A stretch of 64,000 nt of DNA from Cytobacillus oceanisediminis (GCF_003182355.1 NZ_QGTW01000009.1:186001-250000); one strand, 5' to 3'. Shown: positions 49,046 to 59,022, counted from the stretch's first letter. Made by a program: numbers and translations. The notes: generated from the sequence alone by a model not told the origin.

Positions 49046-51187
49046 ATGACAGAACTGCTATTAAAATATTTCCGAACCAAGCAGCAGGAAGTTCAATCAG
49101 AGAAAGTTTATGATACACAATGTCCTTTCTGCAGTATGCAATGCAAAAAACAGGTAATTGAACAGTCTATTGTAACAAGGAAGCAATATCGGGTTCTTGG
49201 AAAAGCAAATCCTACATCACATGGACGTTTATGTATAAAAGGGTTGAATGCCCATCAGCATGCTCTGCATCCTGAACGCCTTAAATATCCGCTTCATAAA
49301 GTGGACGGAAAATTCGAACAGGTGTCATGGGAGAAAGCCATGGGGATTATAAAGGAAAAGTTCCAAGAAATTCAAGCTGAGCATGGATTAAATGCTTTGT
49401 CCGTGTATGGCGGAGGCTCTTTAACCAATGAAACAGCTTACCTTCTGGGCAAATTTGCGAGAGTGGCATTAAGGACGAAATATATTGATTATAACGGGCG
49501 GTTCTGCATGTCTTCGGCTGCATCAGCTGCCATTCATGCTTTCGGGCTGGACCGGGGAATGACGAATGGATTAAATGATATTCCGCTGGCTGAATGTATC
49601 ATTCTGGCGGGAACCAATATTGCTGAATGCCAGCCAACACTTCTTCCTTATTTTGAGAAAGCGAAGGAGAACGGCGCTTTTATTGTCGCCATTGATCCGC
49701 GGGAGACCGCCACAACTAAAATGGCAGACTTACATTTAAAACCGAAGCCGGGCAGCGATGCAGCCTTGGCAAACGGGATTTTGAAGGTCCTGGTAGAAGA
49801 AAAGGAGATTGATCTTCCGTTTATAGAGGCGAGGACAAAAGGATTTGAAGAAATTAAGGCCTATGTAGACACCCTTACGTTAGAAGAAGTTGAAGAATTG
49901 ACTGGGGTACCTGCCAGTCAAATTAGGAAAACAGCTATTATGTTTGGGAAAGCAGCATCCGGAATGGTTTTTACAGCAAGAGGCGTTGAACAGCAAACAG
50001 ATGGATACCATACCATCCGAAATTTTTTAAATATTCTTTTAATAACAGGGAAGATTGGTAAGCCTGGAAGCGGCTATGGGGCAATCACTGGACAGGGAAA
50101 CGGACAGGGAGGACGCGAGCATGGCCTAAAAGCTGATCAGCTCCCCGGTTACCGTTCCATTGAAAATCCAGATCATCGCCATTATATCGCACGTGTTTGG
50201 AATATACGCGAAAGTGAATTGCCTAGCAAAGGTGTCTCTGCTTATGAAATGATGAATAAAATCGTGGATGGAGAGATAAAAGGAATGCTATTAATGGGCT
50301 CAAATCCAATCGTCTCTAACCCGAATGCAGACTTTGTGAAAAAAGCCCTGGAAAAACTTGATTTTCTTGTTGCTGCCGATATGTTCATTTCAGAAACAGC
50401 AATGCTGGCCGATTTGATCCTGCCGGTAACTTCTTATTTGGAAAACGAGGGAACGATGACGAATCTCGAAGGAAGAGTGCTTCTTCGACCGGCAAGCAAG
50501 CCGTGTCCTGGAGAAGTAAAACATGATTGGCAAATCATTTGTGAAATTTCCAGAATGCTGGGGAAGGAAGAGTATTTTTCTTTTTCCGGACCAGAAGAAA
50601 TATTCAATGAGCTAAGAGAAGCCAGCAGAGAAGGTACTGCTGATTATTACGGAATCAATTACGATCGTCTTAAAAAGGGGGAAGGAATTCTATGGCCTTG
50701 CCCAGATCCTGGCCATAAAGGAACTGAAAGGCTTTTTGAACATTCCTTTGCCCACGAAGACGGTAAAGCTGTAATGATACCTGTATCTAATACACCTGTG
50801 ATTGCAAAAGAGGCAACAGATGGGGAATATCCCCTGTACCTTACTACAGGAAGAGTGATATCCCATTATTTAACCGGGGTTCAGACAAGAAAAAGCCCAT
50901 CACTAGCGGCAAGAAACTTTGAGTCTTTTGCTGAAATTCATCCGGAAACCGCTAAGAAGTTCGGCATTCAGAATAAGTCACTGATTAAGATTAATTCAAA
51001 AAGAGGCAGCATTATTGTTAGGAGCCAATGGACAGAAAATATCAGGCAGGATACCATTTTTGTCCCTTTTCATTGGGCTGAAAACCAAAATGTCAATCTC
51101 CTGGTCTCGGATCAGCTCGATCCTGTTTGCCGTATGCCAGGTTTTAAAGTTACTGCGGTGAACGTTAGTCACTTAGGAAACCTATAA
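49046..51187 (+). CDS. nasC: Assimilatory nitrate reductase catalytic subunit NasC
   Basis: Product is 713 aa, a molybdopterin (bis-MGD) oxidoreductase. Near the N-terminus QCPFCSMQC (C-x2-C-x3-C) plus GRLCIKG supply the [4Fe-4S] cluster. GSLTNETAYLLGKFAR, GTNIAECQPT, and MGSNPIVSNPNAD correspond to cofactor-binding blocks. It reduces nitrate to nitrite in the cytosol, fed by NasB. ATG 49046 follows GGAAAGGAAT. It begins 47 bases after nasB in the same operon. Confidence 0.9.
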   Translation: MTELLLKYFRTKQQEVQSEKVYDTQCPFCSMQCKKQVIEQSIVTRKQYRVLGKANPTSHGRLCIKGLNAHQHALHPERLKYPLHKVDGKFEQVSWEKAMGIIKEKFQEIQAEHGLNALSVYGGGSLTNETAYLLGKFARVALRTKYIDYNGRFCMSSAASAAIHAFGLDRGMTNGLNDIPLAECIILAGTNIAECQPTLLPYFEKAKENGAFIVAIDPRETATTKMADLHLKPKPGSDAALANGILKVLVEEKEIDLPFIEARTKGFEEIKAYVDTLTLEEVEELTGVPASQIRKTAIMFGKAASGMVFTARGVEQQTDGYHTIRNFLNILLITGKIGKPGSGYGAITGQGNGQGGREHGLKADQLPGYRSIENPDHRHYIARVWNIRESELPSKGVSAYEMMNKIVDGEIKGMLLMGSNPIVSNPNADFVKKALEKLDFLVAADMFISETAMLADLILPVTSYLENEGTMTNLEGRVLLRPASKPCPGEVKHDWQIICEISRMLGKEEYFSFSGPEEIFNELREASREGTADYYGINYDRLKKGEGILWPCPDPGHKGTERLFEHSFAHEDGKAVMIPVSNTPVIAKEATDGEYPLYLTTGRVISHYLTGVQTRKSPSLAARNFESFAEIHPETAKKFGIQNKSLIKINSKRGSIIVRSQWTENIRQDTIFVPFHWAENQNVNLLVSDQLDPVCRMPGFKVTAVNVSHLGNL

Positions 51188-51247
51188 GTTTAATAAGAGA
51201 TACTTTATTCTAATAAATTCAAATGATCGGGGAGGCTGTTTTTAAAA

Positions 51248-53662
51248 ATGGATAAGAAGAAATTGGTCCTTGTTGGGAATGGAATGGCTGGTGTCAGGGC
51301 AGTGGAAGAAATTTTAAAGATTGCTCCGGAGAAGTTTGAGATTACGATATTTGGAAGTGAGCCCCATCCCAATTATAATCGCATTCTATTATCAAAAGTT
51401 TTACAGGGGGATACAGAAATAAAGGATATTACCCTGAATGATTGGGACTGGTATGAGGCCAACAATATTAGATTATACACAGATGAAACGGTGGTGAAGG
51501 CAGATCCTGGCAGGAAGGTCGTAATCTCAGATAAAGGAAGAATTGAGCCATATGATGAGCTCATCCTGGCAACGGGATCAGTACCATTCATCCTTCCAAT
51601 ACCGGGAGCTGATAAGGAGGGAGTTACAGCTTTTCGGGACCTGGAGGATACCGATAAAATGCTGCAGGCTTCGAAAAAATATAAAAAGGCGGCTGTCATT
51701 GGCGGGGGATTGCTTGGTTTGGAGGCAGCAAGAGGCTTATTAAATTTAGGAATGGAAGTATCTGTGATTCATATCTCCCCTTTTTTAATGGAAAGGCAGC
51801 TGGACGAAACAGCAGGAAAGCTATTACAAAAAGAACTTGAAAAACAGGGAATGAACTTTTTACTTGAAAAACAAACACAGGCCATTATCGGAAATGAACG
51901 GGTGGAAGGATTGACCTTTAGTGACGGTACTGTGCTGGAAGCTGATTTGGTTGTAATGGCTGTTGGAATCCGTCCGAATACTAAACTTGCACAGGAAAGC
52001 GGATTACGAGTGAATCGCGGCATTGTGGTAAATGATTTTCTTGAAACAAGTATTCCAAATATTTATTCAGTCGGAGAATGTGCCGAGCATAATGGTATTC
52101 CATATGGTCTGGTCGCCCCTCTATATGAACAGGGGAAAGTGCTGGCCAAACATATTTGCGGTGTGGAAACTTCCCCATATAAAGGTTCTGTTCTTTCAAC
52201 CCAGCTCAAAGTATCAGGTGTCGAAGTATTCTCTGCAGGAGATTTTTTGGAAGATAAAGAGAAAAAAGCCTTAAAAATATTTGATGATCATGAAGGAGTC
52301 TATAAGAAAATAGTCTTTCGTGGAAATCAGATCGTAGGAGCGGTCCTTTTTGGAGACAGCCAGGAAGGAAATCGTCTTTTCTCACTGATTAAAAAGCAGG
52401 CCGATATCTCTGAAACTGCAAAGGTCTCCCTATTACAGCCTGTTGGCCAGGATACGGGAGATAGCCTGGTCGCCGAAATGAGCAGCGAAGAAATAGTGTG
52501 CGGATGCAATGGTGTTTCAAAAGGCACGATTATTGAAGCCATTCAAGCTGAAGGATGCACAACAGTAGATCAAATTAAAGCCTGCACAAGCGCTTCCCGT
52601 TCCTGCGGAGGCTGTAAACCGCTGGTAGCTGATTTGCTTCAGAATACGCTTGGAGCAGAGTTTGATGGAAGCATCCAAAAGGAAGCGATTTGCAGTTGTA
52701 CTTCATTATCGAGGGATGAAGTAGTTGAAGGAATACGATCAAAAGGGCTCACCCATGTAAAGGAAGTAATGAATGTCCTGGGCTGGGTCTGTGAAGAAGG
52801 CTGTTCCAAATGCCGTCCAGCCATCAATTATTATTTGGGAATGGTCCATCCAACCCGATATGAGGATGAACGGGAATCTCGTTATGTAAATGAAAGAATG
52901 CATGCCAATATACAAAAAGACGGCACCTATTCGGTGGTTCCAAGGATGTACGGCGGAGTGACAAATTCGAATGACTTGCGCAAGATTGCCGATGTCGTTG
53001 ATAAATATGATATTCCATTAGTAAAGGTAACCGGGGGCCAACGGATTGATTTATTCGGTGTAAAAAAAGAAGATTTGCCTAAAGTATGGTCCGACTTGGA
53101 TATGCCATCAGGCTATGCTTATGGAAAGTCGCTTCGCACTGTCAAAACTTGTGTCGGCGAGCAATTCTGCCGTTTCGGAACCCAGGATTCAATGGGTGTT
53201 GGGGTAGCATTGGAAAAGAAATTTGAAGGATTGCAGACTCCCCATAAAGTCAAAATGGCGGTATCCGCTTGCCCAAGAAGCTGTGCTGAGTCAGGGTTCA
53301 AGGATATCGGTTTTATTGGCATAGACGGAGGCTGGGAAATCTATGTTGGCGGCAATGGGGGCACCCATGTAAGAGGGGGAGATTTGCTTTATAAAGTGAA
53401 GACAGATGAAGAATTGATGGAACTCACAGGTGCTTACCTTCAATACTACAGAGAAACGGCCAGTTATTTGGAACGCACCTCCGCGTGGGTGGAACGTGTA
53501 GGTCTGGCGCATATCCAGTCGGTGCTGGATGATAAAGAGAAGCGCGAAGAATTAAATGCCCGAATGGATGAGGCGCTATCAGTATACAAAGATCCTTGGA
53601 AAGAGATTATCAATAACAATAAAACAAAAAATGAGTTATTTGAAAGTCTTGTAAGATCATAA
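51248..53662 (+). CDS. nasD: NAD(P)H-nitrite reductase large subunit NasD
   Basis: Product is 804 aa, colinear with NasB and homologous over its FAD/NAD and BFD domains, but the C-terminal siroheme domain is complete: TCVGEQFC at about residue 634 and ACPRSC at about 674-678 provide the four cysteines for [4Fe-4S]-siroheme. It reduces nitrite to ammonia with six electrons. ATG 51248 follows GGGGAGG. NasE (53687) is its small Rieske-like partner. Confidence 0.92.
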   Translation: MDKKKLVLVGNGMAGVRAVEEILKIAPEKFEITIFGSEPHPNYNRILLSKVLQGDTEIKDITLNDWDWYEANNIRLYTDETVVKADPGRKVVISDKGRIEPYDELILATGSVPFILPIPGADKEGVTAFRDLEDTDKMLQASKKYKKAAVIGGGLLGLEAARGLLNLGMEVSVIHISPFLMERQLDETAGKLLQKELEKQGMNFLLEKQTQAIIGNERVEGLTFSDGTVLEADLVVMAVGIRPNTKLAQESGLRVNRGIVVNDFLETSIPNIYSVGECAEHNGIPYGLVAPLYEQGKVLAKHICGVETSPYKGSVLSTQLKVSGVEVFSAGDFLEDKEKKALKIFDDHEGVYKKIVFRGNQIVGAVLFGDSQEGNRLFSLIKKQADISETAKVSLLQPVGQDTGDSLVAEMSSEEIVCGCNGVSKGTIIEAIQAEGCTTVDQIKACTSASRSCGGCKPLVADLLQNTLGAEFDGSIQKEAICSCTSLSRDEVVEGIRSKGLTHVKEVMNVLGWVCEEGCSKCRPAINYYLGMVHPTRYEDERESRYVNERMHANIQKDGTYSVVPRMYGGVTNSNDLRKIADVVDKYDIPLVKVTGGQRIDLFGVKKEDLPKVWSDLDMPSGYAYGKSLRTVKTCVGEQFCRFGTQDSMGVGVALEKKFEGLQTPHKVKMAVSACPRSCAESGFKDIGFIGIDGGWEIYVGGNGGTHVRGGDLLYKVKTDEELMELTGAYLQYYRETASYLERTSAWVERVGLAHIQSVLDDKEKREELNARMDEALSVYKDPWKEIINNNKTKNELFESLVRS

Positions 53663-53686
53663 ATCATAGGATTGGAGGAGTTTCTA

Positions 53687-54013
53687 TTGTTAAATAAAAG
53701 TGTTGTCAAGGTTCTGATAGGCTCTATACATGAATTGCCAGAGAAACTGGGAAAAACGGTGAAAGTCGGTGGAACTGATATTGCCGTGTTCAGATTATCT
53801 AATGGCAAGATCCGTGCAATAGAAAATAGATGTCCCCATAAAGGCGGTGTACTGACTGAGGGCTTGGTCAGCGGAGATTCTGTTTTTTGCCCCATGCATG
53901 ATTGGAAAATTTGTCTGGAAGACGGCAAAGTGCAAGCTCCAGATACAGGGTGTGTTCAAACTTATAAAACAGTTGTTGAGAATGGTACAGTCTATCTTAT
54001 AATAGAAGAATAA
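53687..54013 (+). CDS. nasE: Nitrite reductase small subunit NasE (Rieske-like)
   Basis: Product is 108 aa from TTG 53687, with GGAGGAG 6 bases upstream; a TTG at 53672 would precede that RBS. The Rieske [2Fe-2S] ligands are in NRCPHKGG (Cys-Pro-His) and CPMHDWKI (Cys-x2-His). It supports NADH-dependent nitrite reduction in the NasD complex. It lies 24 bases after nasD. Confidence 0.9.
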   Translation: MLNKSVVKVLIGSIHELPEKLGKTVKVGGTDIAVFRLSNGKIRAIENRCPHKGGVLTEGLVSGDSVFCPMHDWKICLEDGKVQAPDTGCVQTYKTVVENGTVYLIIEE

Positions 54014-54039
54014 AAGAAGATTAGGCTGGAGGTTTTTGG

Positions 54040-54855
54040 ATGAAAAAGCTGGAGGGAAAGCGAATTGCTCTTCTTGGATCAAGAAAAATAGAAGAAATAA
54101 GCAAAATTGTTGAAAATCTGGGGGGTATCGCTGTTAGCAGGCCTGCACAAGGTACATCTTTGCGTGTAGATACCAAATTAAAAGACCATATACAACGGAT
54201 TACAGCAGGCGAGTTTGATTGGATTATCTTTACCACTGGTATAGGTGTGGACACCTTGTATAATACAGCTTTAGAAATGGGATTGGGAGAAGAGTTTATT
54301 GGGACTCTTCATAATACAAGAATTGCAGCACGAGGCTATAAAACGGTTAATTTGCTAAAAAAGCTGGGACTATCACCTGAAGTCCGGGATGACGATGGAA
54401 GTACCGCGGGGCTGGTACGCAGCCTAGCAGCTTATTCTTTGGAGAAAAGCAATGTGGCTCTTCAGCTTCATGGCGACCCTGCACCTAAGCTTATTCAGTG
54501 GCTGGACAAACAGCATGCTCAATATGAAGAAATTCTTCCATATATCCACAATCCGCCGGAAACGGAAGTAATGGAAAGACTTCTATCTGAGCTGGTTGAA
54601 GGAAAACTGGAAGCGGCGGTTTTTACGAGTACTCCACAGGTACGTCATTTAATTCAATTTGCACGTAAACAGGATGCCGAAAATCAATTGAAAAGGGCTT
54701 TCTCCGATAAAGTTATTGCTTTGGCAGTCGGTAAGGTAACCGCACAAGCTTTATATGATGAAGGAATAAATCGTGTGATTTTCCCCAAGGTGGAAAGAAT
54801 GGGCAGTGCTATAGTAGAACTGGCCAATTACTACCAGATGAACACCGGCGATTAA
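54040..54855 (+). CDS. Uroporphyrinogen-III synthase-like protein in the nas operon
   Basis: Product is 271 aa of the HemD-type fold: KKLEGKRIALLGSRK at the start, FTTGIGVDTLYNTALEMG, GYKTVNLLKKLGLSP, AVFTSTPQVRHLIQFAR and ALAVGKVTAQALYDEGI. It cyclises hydroxymethylbilane to uroporphyrinogen III, the first macrocycle needed for siroheme. B. subtilis carries only one standalone copy elsewhere; a dedicated copy before nasF would boost siroheme supply for NasD. ATG 54040 follows GGCTGGAGG. Confidence 0.82.
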   Translation: MKKLEGKRIALLGSRKIEEISKIVENLGGIAVSRPAQGTSLRVDTKLKDHIQRITAGEFDWIIFTTGIGVDTLYNTALEMGLGEEFIGTLHNTRIAARGYKTVNLLKKLGLSPEVRDDDGSTAGLVRSLAAYSLEKSNVALQLHGDPAPKLIQWLDKQHAQYEEILPYIHNPPETEVMERLLSELVEGKLEAAVFTSTPQVRHLIQFARKQDAENQLKRAFSDKVIALAVGKVTAQALYDEGINRVIFPKVERMGSAIVELANYYQMNTGD

Positions 54856-54878
54856 AAAGAAGACAAAGGGGTGGGGAC

Positions 54879-56360
54879 TTGAAAAAAGGTAAGGTATTTC
54901 TTGTAGGAGCAGGTCCTGGGGATGAAGGCTTGATGACAATTAAAGGGTTAAAAGCAATTCAGCAAGCAGATGTTATTTTATATGACCGGCTTATAAATCC
55001 CAGATTATTAGAGTATGCCCCTTCCCATTGTGAGTTGATTTATTGCGGGAAATTTCCGCAGCAGCATTTACTTAAACAGGAATTAATCAATGATTTTCTC
55101 ATACAAAAAGCAATGGACGGATGCAGCGTGGTCCGCTTAAAAGGCGGTGACCCGGGAGTTTTTGGCAGAGTCGGCGAGGAAGCCGAAGTGCTTGTAACAA
55201 ATGAAATTCCATTTGAAATTGTTCCGGGAGTATCCTCCGGAATTGCGGCACCTTTATACGCAGGCATCCCTGTTACACATCGCGAATATGGTGTTTCCTT
55301 TGCGGTGGTAACTGCGCATGACAAATCGAAAGAAGGGAAGCCCAATATCGATTGGGCCGGATTAGTTGCTAGTGTCGATACCATTGCCTTTTATATGGGT
55401 GTATCCAACATCTCCTTTATTGCTGAAAATCTTATCATGCATGGAAAACCGGAAGAAACCCCGGTTATTCTTATCCAATGGGGGACGTATGGAAGGCAGC
55501 AGACAGTGCAAGGAACACTGGGGAATATTGCAAAAAAAGTGAAGGAGACAGGAATTAAAAATCCTGCTATTACTTTAGTTGGTGATATTGTTTCAGTAAG
55601 GGATAAATTAAAATGGTTTGAAAAAAAGCCTTTGTATGGAAGGCAAATTCTTTTAGCACGTACCGGTACCGCTAAAAGCCCTGTAGCGGAAATGTTAAAA
55701 GATCAGGGTGCAGATGTCATTGAATTTCCGAAGTGGGCTAAAAAAGAAGTTCAGGTAAATGAAACCATCCTTAATCAATTATTTATGTATGAGCGGATTT
55801 TATTCACCTCGCCTGAGAGCATCAATGAGTTTTTTGATTTATTGATTAGCAGAAAAATAGATATTAGAAACCTGCACGCAACCATTTACTGTTTGTCTAA
55901 AAAATCGTTAAAGGTCTTAATGGAGCATGGATTATCTGGTCATCTGGCGGATGATATAAATCATTGCGGAGGGCTTTTAATTATTGGTAACCGGAAAATG
56001 GATGAAAATAGAGGCTATTATCTTGACCGTTATGGAAAACATGATATTTTCCAGACCAGCGAAACAATCCTAGATGAAGCTTTTGTTCCTGTGGTAAAAA
56101 ATATGCTTATGGAAGCTTCCCTTGATACAATCGTATTTCCAAGCAGTTCCTCTGTGGATGCCTTTATCGAAAATGGAAGTCCATATGGTATAGTGGCACA
56201 AGACATCTTAAAAAACTTAACGATAGTTTGCATGGGAAGCAGTTCAGAGAAGCGAATCAGGGAGTTTGGGTTTGAGCCCGATTCTATCCCTGCAGAACCA
56301 TGTGCATCCAAGTTGCTGGAGGTATTAATTCTAAATAAAATGCGGGAAAAAGTTATATGA
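54879..56360 (+). CDS. nasF: Uroporphyrinogen-III C-methyltransferase NasF with C-terminal HemD-like half
   Basis: Product is 493 aa from TTG 54879 (AAAGGGGTGGGG upstream). Residues 1-245 are a SUMT: FLVGAGPGDEGLMTIKG, VVRLKGGDPGVFGRVGEEA and GIAAPLYAGIPVTHRE. It methylates uroporphyrinogen III to precorrin-2. The last 240 residues resemble a degenerate HemD (GRQILLARTGTAKSP, LFTSPESINEFFD, IVFPSSSSVDAFIENG), as in NasF of B. subtilis. It supplies siroheme for nitrite reductase. The operon terminator follows. Confidence 0.88.
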   Translation: MKKGKVFLVGAGPGDEGLMTIKGLKAIQQADVILYDRLINPRLLEYAPSHCELIYCGKFPQQHLLKQELINDFLIQKAMDGCSVVRLKGGDPGVFGRVGEEAEVLVTNEIPFEIVPGVSSGIAAPLYAGIPVTHREYGVSFAVVTAHDKSKEGKPNIDWAGLVASVDTIAFYMGVSNISFIAENLIMHGKPEETPVILIQWGTYGRQQTVQGTLGNIAKKVKETGIKNPAITLVGDIVSVRDKLKWFEKKPLYGRQILLARTGTAKSPVAEMLKDQGADVIEFPKWAKKEVQVNETILNQLFMYERILFTSPESINEFFDLLISRKIDIRNLHATIYCLSKKSLKVLMEHGLSGHLADDINHCGGLLIIGNRKMDENRGYYLDRYGKHDIFQTSETILDEAFVPVVKNMLMEASLDTIVFPSSSSVDAFIENGSPYGIVAQDILKNLTIVCMGSSSEKRIREFGFEPDSIPAEPCASKLLEVLILNKMREKVI

Positions 56361-56389
56361 ACATTATAAAACGATAAATGGTTTCTATT

Positions 56390-56421
56390 CCGGCCCATAC
56401 AAAAATGGGGCCGGTTTTTTT
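56390..56421 (+). terminator. Terminator of the nas operon
   Basis: CCGGCCC pairs with GGGGCCGG (one extra G) over about ATACAAAAAT and is followed by seven T residues. Confidence 0.9.
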
Positions 56422-56515
56422 ACTTTTGATTATGAGGTTAAAAGCTACTTTAAATTATTTCACATTTTTTTCACCAAATTATATTGAAAGGGTTTTCACC
56501 TCGTGCTATTATTAC

Positions 56516-56538
56516 TTACGTAAACGTTTTCGTCAAAA
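56516..56538 (+). promoter_or_regulatory. MalR-type operator before the LacI gene
   Basis: TTACGTAAACGTTTTCGTCAAAA is a degenerate half of the perfect palindrome seen at 57597; it lies 30 bases before the regulator ATG, supporting autoregulation. Confidence 0.65.
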
Positions 56539-56567
56539 TCAAAAAAGCAGATCAAAGTAGGTGGGAT

Positions 56568-57575
56568 ATGTCCTATACCATCAAAGATGTTGCCAAGAAA
56601 GCAAATGTTTCTATTGCAACGGTTTCAAGAATCTTGAATGGCCAAGGCGGCTACTCGGAAAAAACCAAATCAAAGGTTTTGCAAGTAATTGAAGAGCTGG
56701 GCTACCAGCCAAATGCGGTCGCAAGAGGATTGATTAATAAAAGAACCCATACTATCGGCGTTTTGTTTCCTAAATTATCCAGTTCCCTTGTTACAGATTT
56801 ACTTGATGGAATTGAAAAGGCCGCAAATGATAACGGTTCCAGTGTAATCGTCTGCCATACAGAATCAAATGGTGAAAAAACGATAAAATACCTTCAATTA
56901 CTAATTGAAAAGCGTGTAGATGGGATCATTTTCGCAAGTGAAATTTTAAAAGAGGAATATTATCAGTACATTACCAAATCAAAGATGCCGCTGATCCTTC
57001 TCTCAACTGAGTCTTATGCCTATTCAGTTCCGTTTGTGAAGGTAAATGATTATCATGCTTCTTACTCAGCTGCTAAGTATTTAATGGATAAGGGCCATAC
57101 AAAGATTGGGATGATCAGCGGAAACAAAGAGGATATAATCGCCGGGAAGCCGAGGATAGAAGGGTTTCAAAAAGCTCTGTCAGACCACAATATTCCCCTG
57201 GATGACCGAAATATTGTTTTTAGCAGAGGGTTTACATTTCCTGACGGAGTCGAAGGCCTAAAGAAATTACTGGACCAATTTCCAGATGTAACGGCAATAT
57301 TTGGAGCCAGTGATGAGATTGCCATCGGTGCATTATCTGCAGCCTACCAGCTGGGAATAAAGGTACCTGAAGATCTGTCGGTTATGGGGTATGATAACTT
57401 GCAGCTAGCCGAAATGTCTATTCCGCCGCTGACTACTGTTGGACAGCCGCTGGCCAAAATGGGTGAAACAGCAGCTAAAATGCTATTAAAAATGCTGGAA
57501 ACAGGTGAAGTACCTGAAAGCAGAATAATGCCTCATAAAATCATTGAAAGATTGAGTGTGAAAGAGAGGAAATAA
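56568..57575 (+). CDS. LacI-family regulator of the maltodextrin locus
   Basis: Product is 335 aa from ATG 56568 (AGGTGGG upstream). The N-terminal HTH is YTIKDVAKKANVSIATVSRI, with the hinge helix NGQGGYSEKTKSKV. The rest is the periplasmic-binding-protein-like effector domain (TIGVLFPKLSSSLVTDLL, FGASDEIAIGALSAAYQ, VMGYDNLQLAEM). It probably represses the ABC importer and glucosidase genes until maltose, maltodextrin or another alpha-glucoside is present. A LacI MalR function is inferred from the neighbours. Confidence 0.88.
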   Translation: MSYTIKDVAKKANVSIATVSRILNGQGGYSEKTKSKVLQVIEELGYQPNAVARGLINKRTHTIGVLFPKLSSSLVTDLLDGIEKAANDNGSSVIVCHTESNGEKTIKYLQLLIEKRVDGIIFASEILKEEYYQYITKSKMPLILLSTESYAYSVPFVKVNDYHASYSAAKYLMDKGHTKIGMISGNKEDIIAGKPRIEGFQKALSDHNIPLDDRNIVFSRGFTFPDGVEGLKKLLDQFPDVTAIFGASDEIAIGALSAAYQLGIKVPEDLSVMGYDNLQLAEMSIPPLTTVGQPLAKMGETAAKMLLKMLETGEVPESRIMPHKIIERLSVKERK

Positions 57576-57591
57576 GAACTCTCTTTTTCTT
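57562..57591 (+). terminator. Terminator of the LacI-family gene
   Basis: AGAGAG pairs with CTCTCT around the stop codon, followed by TTTTTCTT. Confidence 0.75.
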
Positions 57592-57596
57592 AGATC

Positions 57597-57620
57597 ATTT
57601 ACGTAAACGTTTACGTAAAT
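57597..57620 (+). promoter_or_regulatory. Perfect 24-bp palindromic operator before the sugar ABC operon
   Basis: ATTTACGTAAACG followed by its mirror TTTACGTAAAT forms a perfect 24-base palindrome, with the LacI-type AACGTT centre. It sits 35 bases upstream of the binding protein ATG. Confidence 0.85.
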
Positions 57621-57654
57621 AAGCCAAAACCATTACCAATTAGGGGGAAAAAAC

Positions 57655-58887
57655 ATGTTTAAAAAAATGACTGCATGTGTGATGGCTTTATCATTGGGTG
57701 CCTCTTTATTAGCGGGATGCTCTTCAGGCGGTGCCGATGACGGGAAGGTAACACTTGAGCTTTTCTCAAACAAAGTTGAAAGCATTGATACATATAAGGG
57801 ATTGATTAAAGAATTCGAAGCACAAAATCCTGATATTAAAATTAAGCTGGATGCACCGCCTGAAGCTGAAACCGTATTAAAAACACGTCTTACTAAAAAT
57901 GACCTTCCTGATATCATGTCCATCGCAGGAAATGCTACTTACGGTGAATTAGGCCGTGCAGGTGTTCTGAAGGATTTTTCAGGAACTGACCTGGCAAAGA
58001 CCGTACAGCCATCTTACATTGATATGGTAAATCGTTTGGTTGGACCTGAGGGAGAGGGAACTTATGGCCTTCCATACGCAACGAATGCGAATGCAGTTAT
58101 CTACAATAAAGCAAAATTTGAAGAGCACGGACTTGAAGTTCCAGCAACTTGGGATGAATTTATCGCCAGCCTTGAAAAAGTGAAAGCAGCAGGAGATACA
58201 CCTATTTACTTTACTTTAAAGGATGCATGGACAGGCATGATTGCTTGGAATTCCCTTGGTGCAAATGTTGCCGGTGAAGATTTTGCAGAAAAGAAAAATG
58301 CCGGAGAAGCAACATTCGTGGAAAACTATGATGAAGTGGCAGACAAAATGGCTGCCTTAGTCCAATATGGCCACAAAGATAATATGGGAGTTGCTTATGG
58401 CGATGGAAATAATGCATTTGCCAACGGAAAATCTGTTTTCTATCTTCAAGGAAACTGGGCAATTCCTGAAATCTTAAAAGCAAATCCTGAAATGGAGCTT
58501 GGTGTATTCCCAATGCCGGTAACAAATGATCCTGAACAAAACAAACTCGTTTCTGGTGTTGACGTTCTTCTAGCGGTTAGTGAAGAGACTGAACACAAAG
58601 AAGAAGCCATGAAATTTGTTGAATTTATGATGACAAAAGAAACCGCTCAAAAGTACATTGATGAGCAAAAGGCATTCTCCGCCATTGAAGGCGTATATCA
58701 GGAAAACCCTGTTTTTGAGGGCATCAAAGCTAACTTTGAAACTGGAGCGATTACAAGCTTCCCGGATCACTACTATCCAGCAGGCATGGGGGCTGAAAAC
58801 CTGGTTCAGGAATTCTTAATCAAGAAAGATAAAGAGAAGTTCTTGAAAAAAATGGACAGCGAGTGGGAAAAAGTCCAAAATCGCTAA
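57655..58887 (+). CDS. Sugar ABC transporter substrate-binding lipoprotein (MalE/MsmE-like)
   Basis: Product is 410 aa with a type II signal peptide: lipobox LLAGCSSGG (lipidated Cys at residue 22). The mature region is a family-1 solute-binding protein with VTLELFSNKVESIDTYKGL, NDLPDIMSIAGNA, LPYATNANAVIYNKAKFEEHG and NGKSVFYLQGNWA. It captures an oligosaccharide, likely a maltodextrin or isomaltose-type alpha-glucoside, and hands it to the permease. ATG 57655 follows a GGGGG RBS. A terminator follows, so the binding protein is expressed at a higher level than the permease. Confidence 0.88.
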   Translation: MFKKMTACVMALSLGASLLAGCSSGGADDGKVTLELFSNKVESIDTYKGLIKEFEAQNPDIKIKLDAPPEAETVLKTRLTKNDLPDIMSIAGNATYGELGRAGVLKDFSGTDLAKTVQPSYIDMVNRLVGPEGEGTYGLPYATNANAVIYNKAKFEEHGLEVPATWDEFIASLEKVKAAGDTPIYFTLKDAWTGMIAWNSLGANVAGEDFAEKKNAGEATFVENYDEVADKMAALVQYGHKDNMGVAYGDGNNAFANGKSVFYLQGNWAIPEILKANPEMELGVFPMPVTNDPEQNKLVSGVDVLLAVSEETEHKEEAMKFVEFMMTKETAQKYIDEQKAFSAIEGVYQENPVFEGIKANFETGAITSFPDHYYPAGMGAENLVQEFLIKKDKEKFLKKMDSEWEKVQNR

Positions 58888-58895
58888 TGGCTAGG

Positions 58896-58929
58896 AGCCA
58901 GGGGGTCTTACGGGATTCCCTGGCTTTCT
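58896..58929 (+). terminator. Terminator after the binding protein gene
   Basis: AGCCAGGG pairs with CCCTGGCT over a GGGTCTTACGGGATT-type loop; a T-rich tail follows. Partial read-through can feed the permease genes. Confidence 0.8.
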
Positions 58930-59022
58930 AAAAACTTTAAATCCTCTCAAGTTAGACTTTGTCTAGCTCCAGGCGCATTGCGCTTTTCAAAAAGGCTATG
59001 TTAAAGCTCATTTATGATTTTG

